Origin: Candidatus Chloroploca sp. Khr17
GTDB taxonomy: Bacteria; Chloroflexota; Chloroflexia; Chloroflexales; Chloroflexaceae
Assembly (NCBI RefSeq): GCF_004138165.1
Contig: NZ_RYFF01000002.1
Location: forward strand, 124,001 to 188,000
Direction of reading: 5' to 3'
DNA length: 64,000 bases
In this document: positions 28,436-37,014 of the stretch, piece after piece
Position numbering within the stretch: the first letter of the stretch is position 1
Layout: every line of letters begins with the position of its first letter
Notes under the pieces: generated by a model
Told to the model about the DNA's origin: nothing
The model's input: only the letters and a program-made list of their open reading frames with translations
Databases searched by the model: none
Made by a program: the position numbers and the translations under genes

Positions 28436-29785
28436 ATGCGTATCGGGCTGGATTTTGGGACAACAAATTCGAGTGCGGCGATCTATGATGGTAGTCAGGT
28501 GCGGCTTTTGCCACTTGATCCGGTCAATGCCAATCCGGGCATTCTGCGGTCAACGCTCTTTATGACCCGCGAAGGGGCTGCCTATCTTGGTCGTGAGGCG
28601 ATCAATCGCTTTACCGAGGGCAATGTTGGGCGCGAAGTTGAGTATGAATGGAAGTATATTGGCGATGCCGAGGTGACTTTCGCTGATTTTGGGACGATCC
28701 AACAGGCTCTGTATGTGAAAGTTGATGCGAATGCGCCAGGGAGGCTCTTTCAATCGCTCAAGACAGGGCTGCGTGACCGCAGTTTTTCGCGTACCAATGT
28801 GTTTGGTACCTTGTATACGCTCGAAGAATTGATCGCGATTGCCTTGCGCATGATCCTTGAACGGGCCGAGGCAGCGCTGGGGACCCAGGTGACCAGCATG
28901 GTGATTGGGCGCCCGGTCTTCTATAGCCTCGATCCGGCTAGCAATGAACTTGCGTTTCAACGTATGCAGGCTGCCTGCAAGCTCGCAGGTTTGCCCGAGG
29001 TGACCTTCCTCGAAGAACCGACGGCTGCGGCGCTTGCCTATGCCCAGACGGTGCGGCGTGCCGAGCACGTGCTTGTCTTTGACTTTGGTGGAGGGACGCT
29101 CGATGTCACCGTGATGCGTCTTGATGCGTTGGGGCGTCGGCAGATTCTGGCGATCGATGGGGTGCCCGTGGGCGGCGATCTGCTTGATCAGCGCCTGGTG
29201 ATGGGCCGCCTCTTGCCCCATTTTGGCGAAGGTGCTACCCTAGGTTCCCGTCGCTTGCCCTTCCCGACCCATGTGCTCGATCATCTCTGCGAGTGGCAGC
29301 AAATCATCGATCTCACCCAACCCCACTATCTTGAGATTATTGATGAGGCCATTGCGATTGGCGACCGCCCCCGCGAATTGCGTGCGCTCCGCTCGCTTGT
29401 GCGCCAGAATTATGGTTTGCCCCTCTACGAGGCCGTCGAAGCCGCCAAGGTGCGGCTCAGTGAGGCCCCCGAGACGGTGCTTGGTATGCATATGGGCGAG
29501 ATTGCTTTTGATGAAGTGATTCCACGTTGGGATTTTGACCGCCTGATTGGACCTGATGTGCGGGCCGTTGAACAGTGCATTGATCGGGCGCTTGCCGCCG
29601 CCGATCTCTTGCCCCACGATATTGATGTCGTCTTGCGTACCGGTGGTTCGTCACGCGTGCCGCGCTTTGTCAAAATGCTCACCAAAAAATTTGGCGCCGA
29701 CCGCCTCCAGGAGATGGATGTCTTTACGGGTGTTGCCTCGGGGTTGGCGCTTGCTGCAGCCGATTTTGGTTCGCAAGCGCGTTAG
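28436..29785 (+). CDS. Hsp70-like (YegD type) protein
   Basis: A 449-residue actin/Hsp70-fold ATPase. The phosphate-1 loop RIGLDFGTTNSSAAI (residues 2-16), EEPTAAALAY, phosphate-2 VFDFGGGTLDVTV and a C-terminal VLRTGGSSRVPRFVKML (adenosine motif) are intact. It lacks the substrate-binding beta domain and lid of DnaK, like E. coli YegD. Its clients are unknown. GAGGAG precedes the ATG. The gene is monocistronic and divergent from the export operon. Confidence 0.9.
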   Translation: MRIGLDFGTTNSSAAIYDGSQVRLLPLDPVNANPGILRSTLFMTREGAAYLGREAINRFTEGNVGREVEYEWKYIGDAEVTFADFGTIQQALYVKVDANAPGRLFQSLKTGLRDRSFSRTNVFGTLYTLEELIAIALRMILERAEAALGTQVTSMVIGRPVFYSLDPASNELAFQRMQAACKLAGLPEVTFLEEPTAAALAYAQTVRRAEHVLVFDFGGGTLDVTVMRLDALGRRQILAIDGVPVGGDLLDQRLVMGRLLPHFGEGATLGSRRLPFPTHVLDHLCEWQQIIDLTQPHYLEIIDEAIAIGDRPRELRALRSLVRQNYGLPLYEAVEAAKVRLSEAPETVLGMHMGEIAFDEVIPRWDFDRLIGPDVRAVEQCIDRALAAADLLPHDIDVVLRTGGSSRVPRFVKMLTKKFGADRLQEMDVFTGVASGLALAAADFGSQAR

Positions 29786-29859
29786 GCGTTGAGTGCGCAT
29801 CTAGACGCAATATCTTGCAAAGAGGCAGGGCAATTGCATCTTTCATTCATGCGCCCCGC

Positions 29860-29934
29860 CAGGGCACCCGCAAGGGGTGCCCGTACACCGGGTTCGGCCC
29901 CCGGACGGTAGGGGCACCCCTTGCGGGTGCCCTG
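29860..29934. repeat. dispersed inverted repeat, related to the 7431-7811 island
   Basis: 23-bp perfect arms (29860-29882 and 29912-29934) around a 29-base loop. Each arm is itself a near-palindrome built on GGGCACCC...GGGTGCCC. The core matches the repeat units at 7599-7765, so this is the same family at a second site. Confidence 0.8.
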
Positions 29935-30061
29935 ATAGCGCGTCTTGTTGTATCCGGTGTTGCGCTCCCAGGAATGTCAGAAAACCTCGCTGACAGCCTC
30001 CTCAGGATGACGCATGCCAGGAACCTATGCTACAATGCCAAACGGTTTGCCGCCATATAGT

Positions 30062-30652
30062 ATGGTTACTCTTGTGATGCATAGCTCTTTTACTGATCAA
30101 TGCGATGAACTCGTTGCCGTGCTCCAGCGCCTTGCCGCGCAGTCAGCGGCGGTCGATGCGCTCGTTGATCGCATTGCCGAGGCGGTGCTGGCCGGGCAGA
30201 CGCTTTTTACTTGTGGCAATGGCGGCAGTGCCGCTGATGCGATCCATCTTGCCGAGGAACTGGTCGGGCGCTATCGGAGCGATCGCCGCCCGCTCGCCGG
30301 GATCTGCCTCAATACCGATGTTGGTGCGTTGACCTGCATCGCCAATGATTTTGGCTACGAACAGGTCTTTGCCCGTCAGATCCAGGCGCTTGGCCGGCCC
30401 GGCGATCTGCTGGTTATCTTCAGTACCTCTGGTGGCTCGCCCAATCTTCTGGCCGCGCTACGTGCGGCCCGTGAGTCCGGACTCATCACGTTTGCCCTGC
30501 TTGGCAAAGATGGTGGTCTGGCACTGAACCTCGCCGATCATAGCCTCGTGGTGCCGAGTGCCAACAGCGCCCGCATCCAGGAAGTCCACGGTCTGCTCCT
30601 TCACGCGATCTGCGAAGAGCTTGAACAGCGCCTGCAACGTGCCCAGGGCTAG
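30062..30652 (+). CDS. gmhA: SIS-domain phosphoheptose isomerase family protein
   Basis: GmhA converts sedoheptulose 7-phosphate to D-glycero-manno-heptose 7-phosphate for heptose-containing surface glycans. The product (about 196 residues from 30062, 191 from the alternative ATG at 30077) has the SIS motifs LFTCGNGGSAADAIHLAEEL, the DVGALTCIANDFGYEQVF loop and VIFSTSGGSPNLLAAL. No clear ribosome site distinguishes the starts. A -10-like TACAAT is at 30031-30036. The stop codon lies in the middle of a 44-bp palindrome. Confidence 0.88.
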   Translation: MVTLVMHSSFTDQCDELVAVLQRLAAQSAAVDALVDRIAEAVLAGQTLFTCGNGGSAADAIHLAEELVGRYRSDRRPLAGICLNTDVGALTCIANDFGYEQVFARQIQALGRPGDLLVIFSTSGGSPNLLAALRAARESGLITFALLGKDGGLALNLADHSLVVPSANSARIQEVHGLLLHAICEELEQRLQRAQG

Positions 30653-30672
30653 CCCTGGGCACGTTGCAGGCG
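30629..30672. terminator. 44-bp perfect palindrome across the gmhA stop codon
   Basis: Two 22-bp arms meet with no loop at CT|AG, where TAG is the gmhA stop codon. The left arm encodes the last seven residues. There is no T tract. A second, weaker inverted repeat (CGCAGATTA at 30716-30724 with TAATCTGCG at 30742-30750) follows in the 249-base gap before serA. Confidence 0.75.
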
Positions 30673-30901
30673 TGGCCAGGGCATGAGCAAAGTTCCAGTA
30701 GGGTTAGATAGTGTTCGCAGATTACTCAGATGCGGAACCTATAATCTGCGTCATCTGCGGACGATAGATCTGGCTTTGCATCAGGCATGACGGCGTGGCA
30801 CGCACCGTGCTTGAAACTCGCCCTGGTATGATAAAGCGTGGGCTGATTGGCGCATCGGCCTCTTTTGTGTTGGCTGATGTCTATAGCTGGAGAATGCTTT
30901 C

Positions 30902-32479
30902 ATGGATCGGATTCTTGTCACAGAGAAGATTGCGGCTGAGGGCCTCGACGTTCTCAGGCGGGCGGGCGAGGTTGATGTTAAGCTCGATCTTGATAAGGCT
31001 GCACTGCTTGCGCAGGTTGCCGAGTATGACGCGCTGGTCGTGCGTTCGGCCACCAAAGTGACCGCCGAGGTCATTGCGGCAGGCAAGCAGTTGAAGGTGA
31101 TCGGGCGTGCTGGAACCGGTGTCGATAACATTGATGTTGAGGCGGCTACCCGCAATGGCATTATTGTGGTCAATGCGCCTGCCTCTAATAATGTCGCCGT
31201 GGCCGAACTTGCGATAGGTTTGCTCATCAGCCTTGCCCGCTCGATTCCGCAGGCTCACGCTTCACTCCAGAGTGGCAAATGGGAGCGGACGAAGTTCGTC
31301 GGGTGGGAAGTTCGGGGCAAGACGCTTGGCCTCGTTGGCCTCGGGCGGATCGGTTCTGAAGTCGCCATCCGTGCCCGTGCCCTCGAGATGACGATCCTTG
31401 CCTATGATCCGGTGGTCTCGCTTGACCGCGCTGAGCAGATCGGGGTCGAGTTGGTTTCGATGGACGATCTGCTGGCCCGGAGTGATGTTGTTTCGTTGCA
31501 TATTCCTCTCGTTGAGGGAACGCGCAATCTCTTTGATGCCAGCCGCATTGCGCGCATGAAGCGTGGGGCGTGTTTGATCAATGCCAGCCGTGGTGGCATT
31601 GTTGATGAGGCAGCTTTGATGGAAGCGCTTGATAGTGGTCAGTTGACCGCTGCTGCGCTTGATGTGTTTAGCCAAGAGCCGCCCGCGCCTGATGCGCTGG
31701 TGACCCATCATCCCAAGATTATTACGGTGCCCCATATTGGTGCGTCAACCGCCGAAGCCCAGATCTCTGCTGGAAGCGAGGTCGCCGAGGGTGTTGCGGC
31801 TGCGCTTGGCGGCGAAACGCCCCGCTACGCTGTCAATGCGCCGTTTGTGGCCCCTGAGTCGTGGGGTGTCTTGCAGCCCTATATGACCCTTGGTCGTCAA
31901 CTCGGGCGCCTGATTTCCCAGATGATTGTTGATCCGGTGCGCAGCTATGACCTCGAATTTCGCGGTGAACTGGCTGAAGTTGATACCCACCCGGTGCGTC
32001 TCGCGGTGCTGCAAGGTCTGCTCGAAGCCAATAGCCCCATGCGCATTACGCCTGTTAATGCGCCGCTCATCGCTCGCGAACGTGGCGTGCGTCTCACCGA
32101 GCGCACCGATCCTGATGCGCAGAGCTATACCGGCCTGCTGGTTGTTAACGTCCAGACGGCAGATAATCTCCATTGTTTCAGTGGCAGTGTCTTACGTGGT
32201 GAATCACATATCATTCAGGCTGATGGCTATTTTGTTGATTTTGTGCCCCACGGTCCGCTGCTCTTTACCTATCACCGCGATCGCCCCGGTATGATCGGCC
32301 GCGTCGGTACCTTGCTTGGTACCAGTGACGTCAATATCTCGGGTATGTATGTTGGTCGTCTTGCGCCCCGCGAGCAGGCGATGATGGTGTTGACCCTCGA
32401 TGAGCCGGCCTCAGTTGAGGTGTTGGCGAAGATCGAGGAGGAAGAAGATATTCAGCGGGCCATTGGCGTCGTGTTGTAA
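30902..32479 (+). CDS. serA: D-3-phosphoglycerate dehydrogenase
   Basis: SerA catalyses the first step of serine synthesis, oxidising 3-phosphoglycerate with NAD. The 525-residue protein is the long form: substrate/NAD domains with LGLVGLGRIGSEVAIRARAL (Rossmann), INASRGGIVDEAAL and the catalytic PHIGASTAEAQ, then an ASB domain and a C-terminal ACT domain (LFTYHRDRPGMIGRVGTLLG) expected to bind serine. GGAG lies upstream of ATG 30902. It appears monocistronic and ends in a strong hairpin. Confidence 0.96.
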   Translation: MDRILVTEKIAAEGLDVLRRAGEVDVKLDLDKAALLAQVAEYDALVVRSATKVTAEVIAAGKQLKVIGRAGTGVDNIDVEAATRNGIIVVNAPASNNVAVAELAIGLLISLARSIPQAHASLQSGKWERTKFVGWEVRGKTLGLVGLGRIGSEVAIRARALEMTILAYDPVVSLDRAEQIGVELVSMDDLLARSDVVSLHIPLVEGTRNLFDASRIARMKRGACLINASRGGIVDEAALMEALDSGQLTAAALDVFSQEPPAPDALVTHHPKIITVPHIGASTAEAQISAGSEVAEGVAAALGGETPRYAVNAPFVAPESWGVLQPYMTLGRQLGRLISQMIVDPVRSYDLEFRGELAEVDTHPVRLAVLQGLLEANSPMRITPVNAPLIARERGVRLTERTDPDAQSYTGLLVVNVQTADNLHCFSGSVLRGESHIIQADGYFVDFVPHGPLLFTYHRDRPGMIGRVGTLLGTSDVNISGMYVGRLAPREQAMMVLTLDEPASVEVLAKIEEEEDIQRAIGVVL

Positions 32480-32489
32480 GGTTAATCAT

Positions 32490-32538
32490 GGTTCCTTGGC
32501 TAGAAGGCCAGTTACGGTGGCCTTCTAGCCAAGGAACC
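32490..32538. terminator. bidirectional hairpin after serA
   Basis: Perfect 21-bp arms (32490-32510 and 32518-32538) with a 7-base loop, starting 11 bases after the serA stop and ending 6 bases before the convergent lipoprotein gene stop. There is no T tract. Confidence 0.75.
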
Positions 32539-32543
32539 TAGAC

Positions 32544-33350
32544 TTACTCTGGCAAGCTCCAGATCGCAAAACGATCCAACCAGACTTCGACCTTGTCTTC
32601 ATCGCTGTACGAGTTGGTTGAGACGCCAACTTTGCCGCCAGGGTAGGAGTTGTCCTTGATCCTGGCAAGCATGACGTTGTTCAGTTCAATTTGGATGAGG
32701 TTGCCTTCACGGATGACGCGTAACTGGTTGAGTTCCCCAGGTGCGTTGATCACCGATGACGGATCGCCTTCGGCCAGGATCCCTGGTTCACCATTGCTCT
32801 GAATGATAAAGAGCCGGTAGTAATCCTCGAACAGTTCGTATTTGTAAAACCCCAACTCACCCTGATGCCCAAAAACGAGGCTACAGCTTCCCTTGCGATC
32901 ACCCTCGTGAATGCGACAGTCCAGTTCGGCAATGAAATTATTGAGCTCGCGCACTTCAAAGAGTTCGTACGATGCTCCTGAGGCTGTCCAGCCTATTTTG
33001 AAAAAGCCGTCCTCAATGGTATTCGTTTCAATCTCATTGAATACGCCAGTAAACCATGCGTTGCGATTATCAACAAAATCGTCACGAAAGACCTGTTGCG
33101 CAACCTCTTGCCGCTGCGCCGCAAGGGTGGTTGCCTCGATCCGGGCTTCTTCAGCCTGGGTGGTTGCCATCAGTTCACGTGCTGTTGGCGTTGGTGTCCC
33201 GATGGGGCTCGGTGTCATCATGATCATCGTTGGCGTTAGCGTTGCCTCGATGATCGCTAGGCCCGTGGTCTCTGGCTGATCCACTCGCTGGTTGCTGCAT
33301 CCAGTGATCACTAGACTCATCAGCAGGATGACCATCAAGCGTGGCATCAT
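32544..33350 (-). CDS. lipoprotein with laminin-G/concanavalin-like domain
   Basis: A 268-residue protein with a lipobox (LMSLVITGC, Cys about residue 18), a Thr/Pro linker (PSPIGTPTPTARELM), a short coiled coil (TTQAEEARIEATTLAAQRQE) and a beta-sandwich domain typical of lectin-like/3-keto-disaccharide hydrolase folds (FRDDFVDNRNAWFTG, LNQLRVIREGNLIQIELNN, GGKVGVSTNSYS). This is probably a surface lipoprotein that binds a ligand; no catalytic residues can be assigned. The start has GAGG 7 bases upstream. Confidence 0.8.
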   Translation of the reverse strand: MMPRLMVILLMSLVITGCSNQRVDQPETTGLAIIEATLTPTMIMMTPSPIGTPTPTARELMATTQAEEARIEATTLAAQRQEVAQQVFRDDFVDNRNAWFTGVFNEIETNTIEDGFFKIGWTASGASYELFEVRELNNFIAELDCRIHEGDRKGSCSLVFGHQGELGFYKYELFEDYYRLFIIQSNGEPGILAEGDPSSVINAPGELNQLRVIREGNLIQIELNNVMLARIKDNSYPGGKVGVSTNSYSDEDKVEVWLDRFAIWSLPE

Positions 33351-33393
33351 CTCTTTACCTCACACAAAATCCCGTTGCAGATCTTGCATGCTA

Positions 33394-34821
33394 TCACACC
33401 TCGCGTACGCCGGTTGCGTGTGCTCCCGATGACGTGCCGCCCGTCACTCGCATATGCAATCCCGACTCTTGGGCAACCTTCTCAACCAGGGTTTCTAGTG
33501 CAGCCTCGGCATCGCTATGGCCCAGCACGACCAGGCTTGCCCCCGATGCTGCTGCGGTTGCCCGTGCTCCATAGAGACCGAGGCCGCCCCCGTCGAGCGC
33601 AATGACTTCGACGAGCCGGTCGGCCCGCGGATCGCCCAAGCCTGCGGCACGCTGGCCGCCGTGTGAGCGCGCCAGCAATTCGCCAGCGAGATGCAGATCC
33701 TCGTCGCGTTGTGCCTTGCTTGCCGCCGCCCGTAGCAACGCCGCGATCATGCGTGCGCGCAGATGCTCTTCAACGGCGAGCGCTGCGGCCGCGCGCACTG
33801 GATAGAAGACGGCTGGATCGATGGATATGCCCGCAGGTACGTCTGCACGTTCCAGGAAAGCGGCTCCACTCAGACTCACCGGCAACGCAGCCCGTATCCG
33901 TGCTTCATAGCGCGCCGTTCCCAGGTTGCTCAGATACCCGCGCCAGTAGCTGTTCGCGTCGGTTGGCGCTGTCTCGGTCACCTCAGCGACGAGATGATAC
34001 GCCATCGCCGTTGCCACCTGCAATTGATGCTGGGATTCCATCGGTGCTCCATCTTCGATCTCCACCGCCCACAATGCGGTGCCCGGTGGGAGATGCAATT
34101 CGCCCCAGAGCCAGGCTGGTTGTTGATGCACGAGCAGCAGCGACCCAGCGTGGCTACAAACACTGACGAGTGGCCCAAGCACGCCCGGATTCGCGCCACT
34201 GAGCCGATGCAGTGCCGTCTGAACCAGCAGACCCAGTTCACGCGGGGCAAGCTGTATCTGAAACGCCGCGACAAGGGCCTGAGCCATGGCCGCTCCGAGG
34301 CCGACCATTTCGCCAGGGCCGGTATGCGGCTGTACCAGCACCCGTACCCCGCCAGGAAAACGCACAAACTCTTCACGCATCAGGGCGAGCCAGATCCCAC
34401 CGACGATCTGCACCATCGCCGGGAATTCGCTCAGCATCTTTCTCCCTTCACCATAACTGGATGGTGTACCATCGAGGGACGCCAATTGATGGCACAGCAG
34501 CCTGTATGACGCAACGTTGGCAAGAGGAGCGAGTTCCTTGTCTCTTCTGCGTGGTCGTGAGCGAGTGTGAACCTCCCCAGTTGCGTGCGGGTCAGGCAGG
34601 ATACGTACCTCGATAACGGGTTCGCTCTGCGGTTGCACAGCCACAAATGTCCCGGTTCCAAGTGGCCAGCCTAGCGCGAGTGTGCCGCCATCAAAAGCCG
34701 CGCCGCCAACCAGATCAACCCAACCCGGCCCACGACTCGCATAGACAGAACCCTCGGCATGCCAAAAAAAATCTCGTTCCGCCTGCACAAGCTGCAGAAA
34801 ACGCTCAAACTCATGTGGCAC
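33394..34821 (-). CDS. GHMP kinase (galactokinase-like) homologue, probably inactive loops
   Basis: The product (475 residues from GTG 34821) follows the galactokinase/arabinokinase plan: GPGWVDLVGGAAFDGGTLAL at the substrate end, a middle P-loop-like segment, and the C-terminal GLGDPRADRLVEVIALDGG and LYGARATAAAS. Key loops are degenerate: the GLSSSAA-type loop reads VGLGAAMAQAL, and the C-terminal GGGxGG reads TAAASGAS. It may be a pseudokinase or a diverged kinase. Its start lies inside the end of the phosphatase gene; AGGGA 9 bases ahead favours GTG 34821 over GTG 34830. Confidence 0.75.
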   Translation of the reverse strand: MPHEFERFLQLVQAERDFFWHAEGSVYASRGPGWVDLVGGAAFDGGTLALGWPLGTGTFVAVQPQSEPVIEVRILPDPHATGEVHTRSRPRRRDKELAPLANVASYRLLCHQLASLDGTPSSYGEGRKMLSEFPAMVQIVGGIWLALMREEFVRFPGGVRVLVQPHTGPGEMVGLGAAMAQALVAAFQIQLAPRELGLLVQTALHRLSGANPGVLGPLVSVCSHAGSLLLVHQQPAWLWGELHLPPGTALWAVEIEDGAPMESQHQLQVATAMAYHLVAEVTETAPTDANSYWRGYLSNLGTARYEARIRAALPVSLSGAAFLERADVPAGISIDPAVFYPVRAAAALAVEEHLRARMIAALLRAAASKAQRDEDLHLAGELLARSHGGQRAAGLGDPRADRLVEVIALDGGGLGLYGARATAAASGASLVVLGHSDAEAALETLVEKVAQESGLHMRVTGGTSSGAHATGVREV

Positions 34822-35857
34822 GTTCGGCACTCCCTGATTTCAACCGCTGGCGTAACTCAGCCAGGAGCACAGGCTCGATCTGACTCCGAATGGCTGCATT
34901 CGCATACCCAATCCAGCCCACGTCAGCATCAACCGTGAACGGGGCATCGAACGGGTTGCCATCCTCATCGGTGAGCAGCACCCCGGCTCGTTCGGCCAGC
35001 AGCGCCGTACAGAGATCGTACGGATGGCAACAGATCCCGAGGGCTTCGCCGCGTGCGGCCATATACTGGTCAAGCAGTGGGCGCAAGTCAGCGACAAATC
35101 GGTCGTGCCCGGCGATCAACTCGTAGAACTGGCCCGCTGAGCAGATATACTGATCCTCAAAGCAGCGGGCCTTGCCCCGCTCGGGTGGCCCAAGCACCGC
35201 CCGTACCATCGCTTCATCAATGGCCGCGAGCTCTTCCCGTGCCCCCGGAAAGAAACGACTGATCATTGCAAAGCCATGGGCTATCGTTGTGGCCCGCGAC
35301 GGACGCAGCGTGATCGGCCATCGCTCACCAGTCAGCCGATTGAGGCGCTCAGCATGAAGCGGCCCGCCAGCCGTCGCCCAGAGTGTATCGCAGAGATGCT
35401 GCTTGACCAGGGGAATCTCGGTCTGCACAGCCAGCACAATGTCACGCAGGCGGGTTGCTGGGCCATAGTTGGGGGCCACCCCCGTCAGTACCCAGGCTGG
35501 GCGCTTCTGGTACATCAAGCCTCGGGTTCCATCAATCGGATCAACAAGCACACGGATCACGGCCTTGTCGGGGGGCAACCCTGTTGGCAGCGTGATACCC
35601 TCGGGCGGCAAGCCCTCGGCGAGCAAGACCAGCGGCCAGCGTGGGGCCACATGCTCGCCAAAAAAATCCACGAGCAGCGCCTCACTCACCCGGTCAATCG
35701 CATAGATCGTATCGCCGGCCTGCTCATCTTCGGCTACGCCAGCCAGTTCTTCCACCGCCGACTGCTCGCAGGCCGCCACCACTGCATCACGAATCTGCGT
35801 GTGCAGCAGACGCAGCAACGCCAACAAAGCTTCAGCATCATCAATTGGAATCTGCAT
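34811..35857 (-). CDS. inositol monophosphatase-family sugar phosphatase
   Basis: A 348-residue Mg-dependent phosphatase of the IMPase/FBPase superfamily. The metal motif VDPIDGTRGLMYQKRP and the upstream acidic residues (VLLAEG) are present, and a later GWIGYAN plus the AGVLLTDEDGNPFDAP segment fit the family. It is longer than IMPase (about 270), with an insertion around residues 170-240. ATG 35857 (MQIPIDD) is preferred over an upstream TTG. The downstream kinase-like gene overlaps by 11 bases. The substrate is unknown. Confidence 0.85.
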   Translation of the reverse strand: MQIPIDDAEALLALLRLLHTQIRDAVVAACEQSAVEELAGVAEDEQAGDTIYAIDRVSEALLVDFFGEHVAPRWPLVLLAEGLPPEGITLPTGLPPDKAVIRVLVDPIDGTRGLMYQKRPAWVLTGVAPNYGPATRLRDIVLAVQTEIPLVKQHLCDTLWATAGGPLHAERLNRLTGERWPITLRPSRATTIAHGFAMISRFFPGAREELAAIDEAMVRAVLGPPERGKARCFEDQYICSAGQFYELIAGHDRFVADLRPLLDQYMAARGEALGICCHPYDLCTALLAERAGVLLTDEDGNPFDAPFTVDADVGWIGYANAAIRSQIEPVLLAELRQRLKSGSAERAT

Positions 35858-36114
35858 AGGGATGATCGGGGTTGTCTCAAACAGCAACTACATTAACAGC
35901 GGCGACCCTCAATCCAGAAGTTTGGAAACGCCAGCATACCACACAACGCATACCCTCACAAGCGCTTGATCAGCGTATCCTTTGCCGCCTCTCGACGGTC
36001 TATCTTGTAGATGCAGTGTGCGCAGCCTCTCTTCGCTTTGGCCGCCTCATTGCCTCACTTTGGCCTGGTTCTTCCTTCAGGTTCGTCCAGGCGTTATACC
36101 ACAGCGAGGTTGTT

Positions 36115-36627
36115 ATGCGTGTTCTTGGATGGTTGGTTGTTGTGTTGACCTGTACGCTTGCTTTTGCGTATCCGTCAGTCGGTGCTCGTCCCAGTTCTGC
36201 CCCCAGTCAGGCCTTTCTCCCGTTGATCCGCAGTCCCTATCCGAATCCTGATCTTGCTGCGCTTGCCCAGGCCGCCGAAGGCTTGCTCTATCCCAGTGAA
36301 ATTGATGCGCCCCTCGATCCTTTTGCCCCTCCTGCATACTTCGGTCTGGCCCCCTCGCAGGTTTGCCTCGCCCTTGCCGATGGTGCCCCGATGCGCCTGC
36401 TTGACGCCGATGCCTTCCTGGCGGCCCCGGCGCGTGCCGAGCCATGGATGTCGCCGGAGCAACTTGCCCAGGCGGCCCGCTTTGCGACGTTGCGCGAGGT
36501 CTTTCGGCAGCGTCTTGCCAATCCGGTCGCCTGTCGCATCGGTGGCTATCAGGCCGATGTTTTTCTCCTGGGAATCTCATCAACAGGCCATATTGTGGGC
36601 CTGCATACCGTTGTGGTCGAAACATGA
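36115..36627 (+). CDS. exported nuclease A inhibitor (NuiA)-like protein
   Basis: The 170-residue protein starts with a signal peptide (VLGWLVVVLTCTLAFAYPSV) followed by SQAFLPLIRSPY. The mature part has the NuiA fold segments AEGLLYPSEIDAPLDPF near the N-terminus and IGGYQADVFLLGISSTGHIV, then GLHTVVVET at the end; NuiA inhibits the Anabaena non-specific nuclease NucA. NuiA itself is cytosolic, so an exported form is unusual. GAGG precedes ATG 36115. No nuclease gene is visible nearby. The 35888-36114 gap holds only promoters. Confidence 0.75.
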   Translation: MRVLGWLVVVLTCTLAFAYPSVGARPSSAPSQAFLPLIRSPYPNPDLAALAQAAEGLLYPSEIDAPLDPFAPPAYFGLAPSQVCLALADGAPMRLLDADAFLAAPARAEPWMSPEQLAQAARFATLREVFRQRLANPVACRIGGYQADVFLLGISSTGHIVGLHTVVVET

Positions 36628-36754
36628 TCTGACGCACAAGCTATGCGAGTGCTGGGTATCGGGGGCTCCAAATCGCTTCGCTCGCAAGCATGGAAGCGAG
36701 GGCGTCTCGCCCTCGAACACATAGAACCCCCGCGCTCGCAGAAGCGTCATAACG

Positions 36755-36791
36755 AAAGCGGCCTGTGCTGGGGGACAGCACAGGCCGCTTT
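36755..36791. terminator. hairpin terminator in the nuiA-dgt gap
   Basis: 16-bp arms, AAAGCGGCCTGTGCTG and its complement, loop GGGGA, ending CTTT on the plus strand. It could end nuiA-side transcripts or, read on the minus strand, a small RNA. The gap 36628-37014 also holds GC-rich repeat fragments near 36680-36745 and a leader hairpin at 36960-36978; no gene is seen. Confidence 0.65.
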
Positions 36792-36959
36792 GACCATAGA
36801 GGAGGTGAGAGAGAGGTATCAGATGTGGCGGTTGCTCCGCCTGCACCACTATTCTAGCACCGGAATGATCATTTTTGAGAAAAGATTTGGTTGCGTAGTG
36901 AGGTAAAATAATAACGGAAGGACTGCACGAAAAACTACCCTCATCGCAAGGCTTGCTCT

Positions 36960-36978
36960 GCTGGCACGAGGTGCCAGC
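36960..36978. promoter_or_regulatory. hairpin in the dgt leader
   Basis: GCTGGCAC-GAG-GTGCCAGC: 8-bp perfect arms, 36 bases before the dgt ATG. It may affect translation or be an operator. Confidence 0.4.
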
Positions 36979-37014
36979 GCAACGAGCATCGCGTGCCACC
37001 AGAATGGAAGCCGT

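Noticed and set aside
33763-34509. 248-codon plus-strand frame opposite the GHMP-like gene
   Set aside because: The kinase-like frame on the minus strand has recognisable family segments and a coupled start; this frame has none.
35276-35896. 206-codon plus-strand frame antisense to the IMPase-type gene
   Set aside because: It mirrors a clear phosphatase gene with DPIDGTR; the antisense product has no family features.
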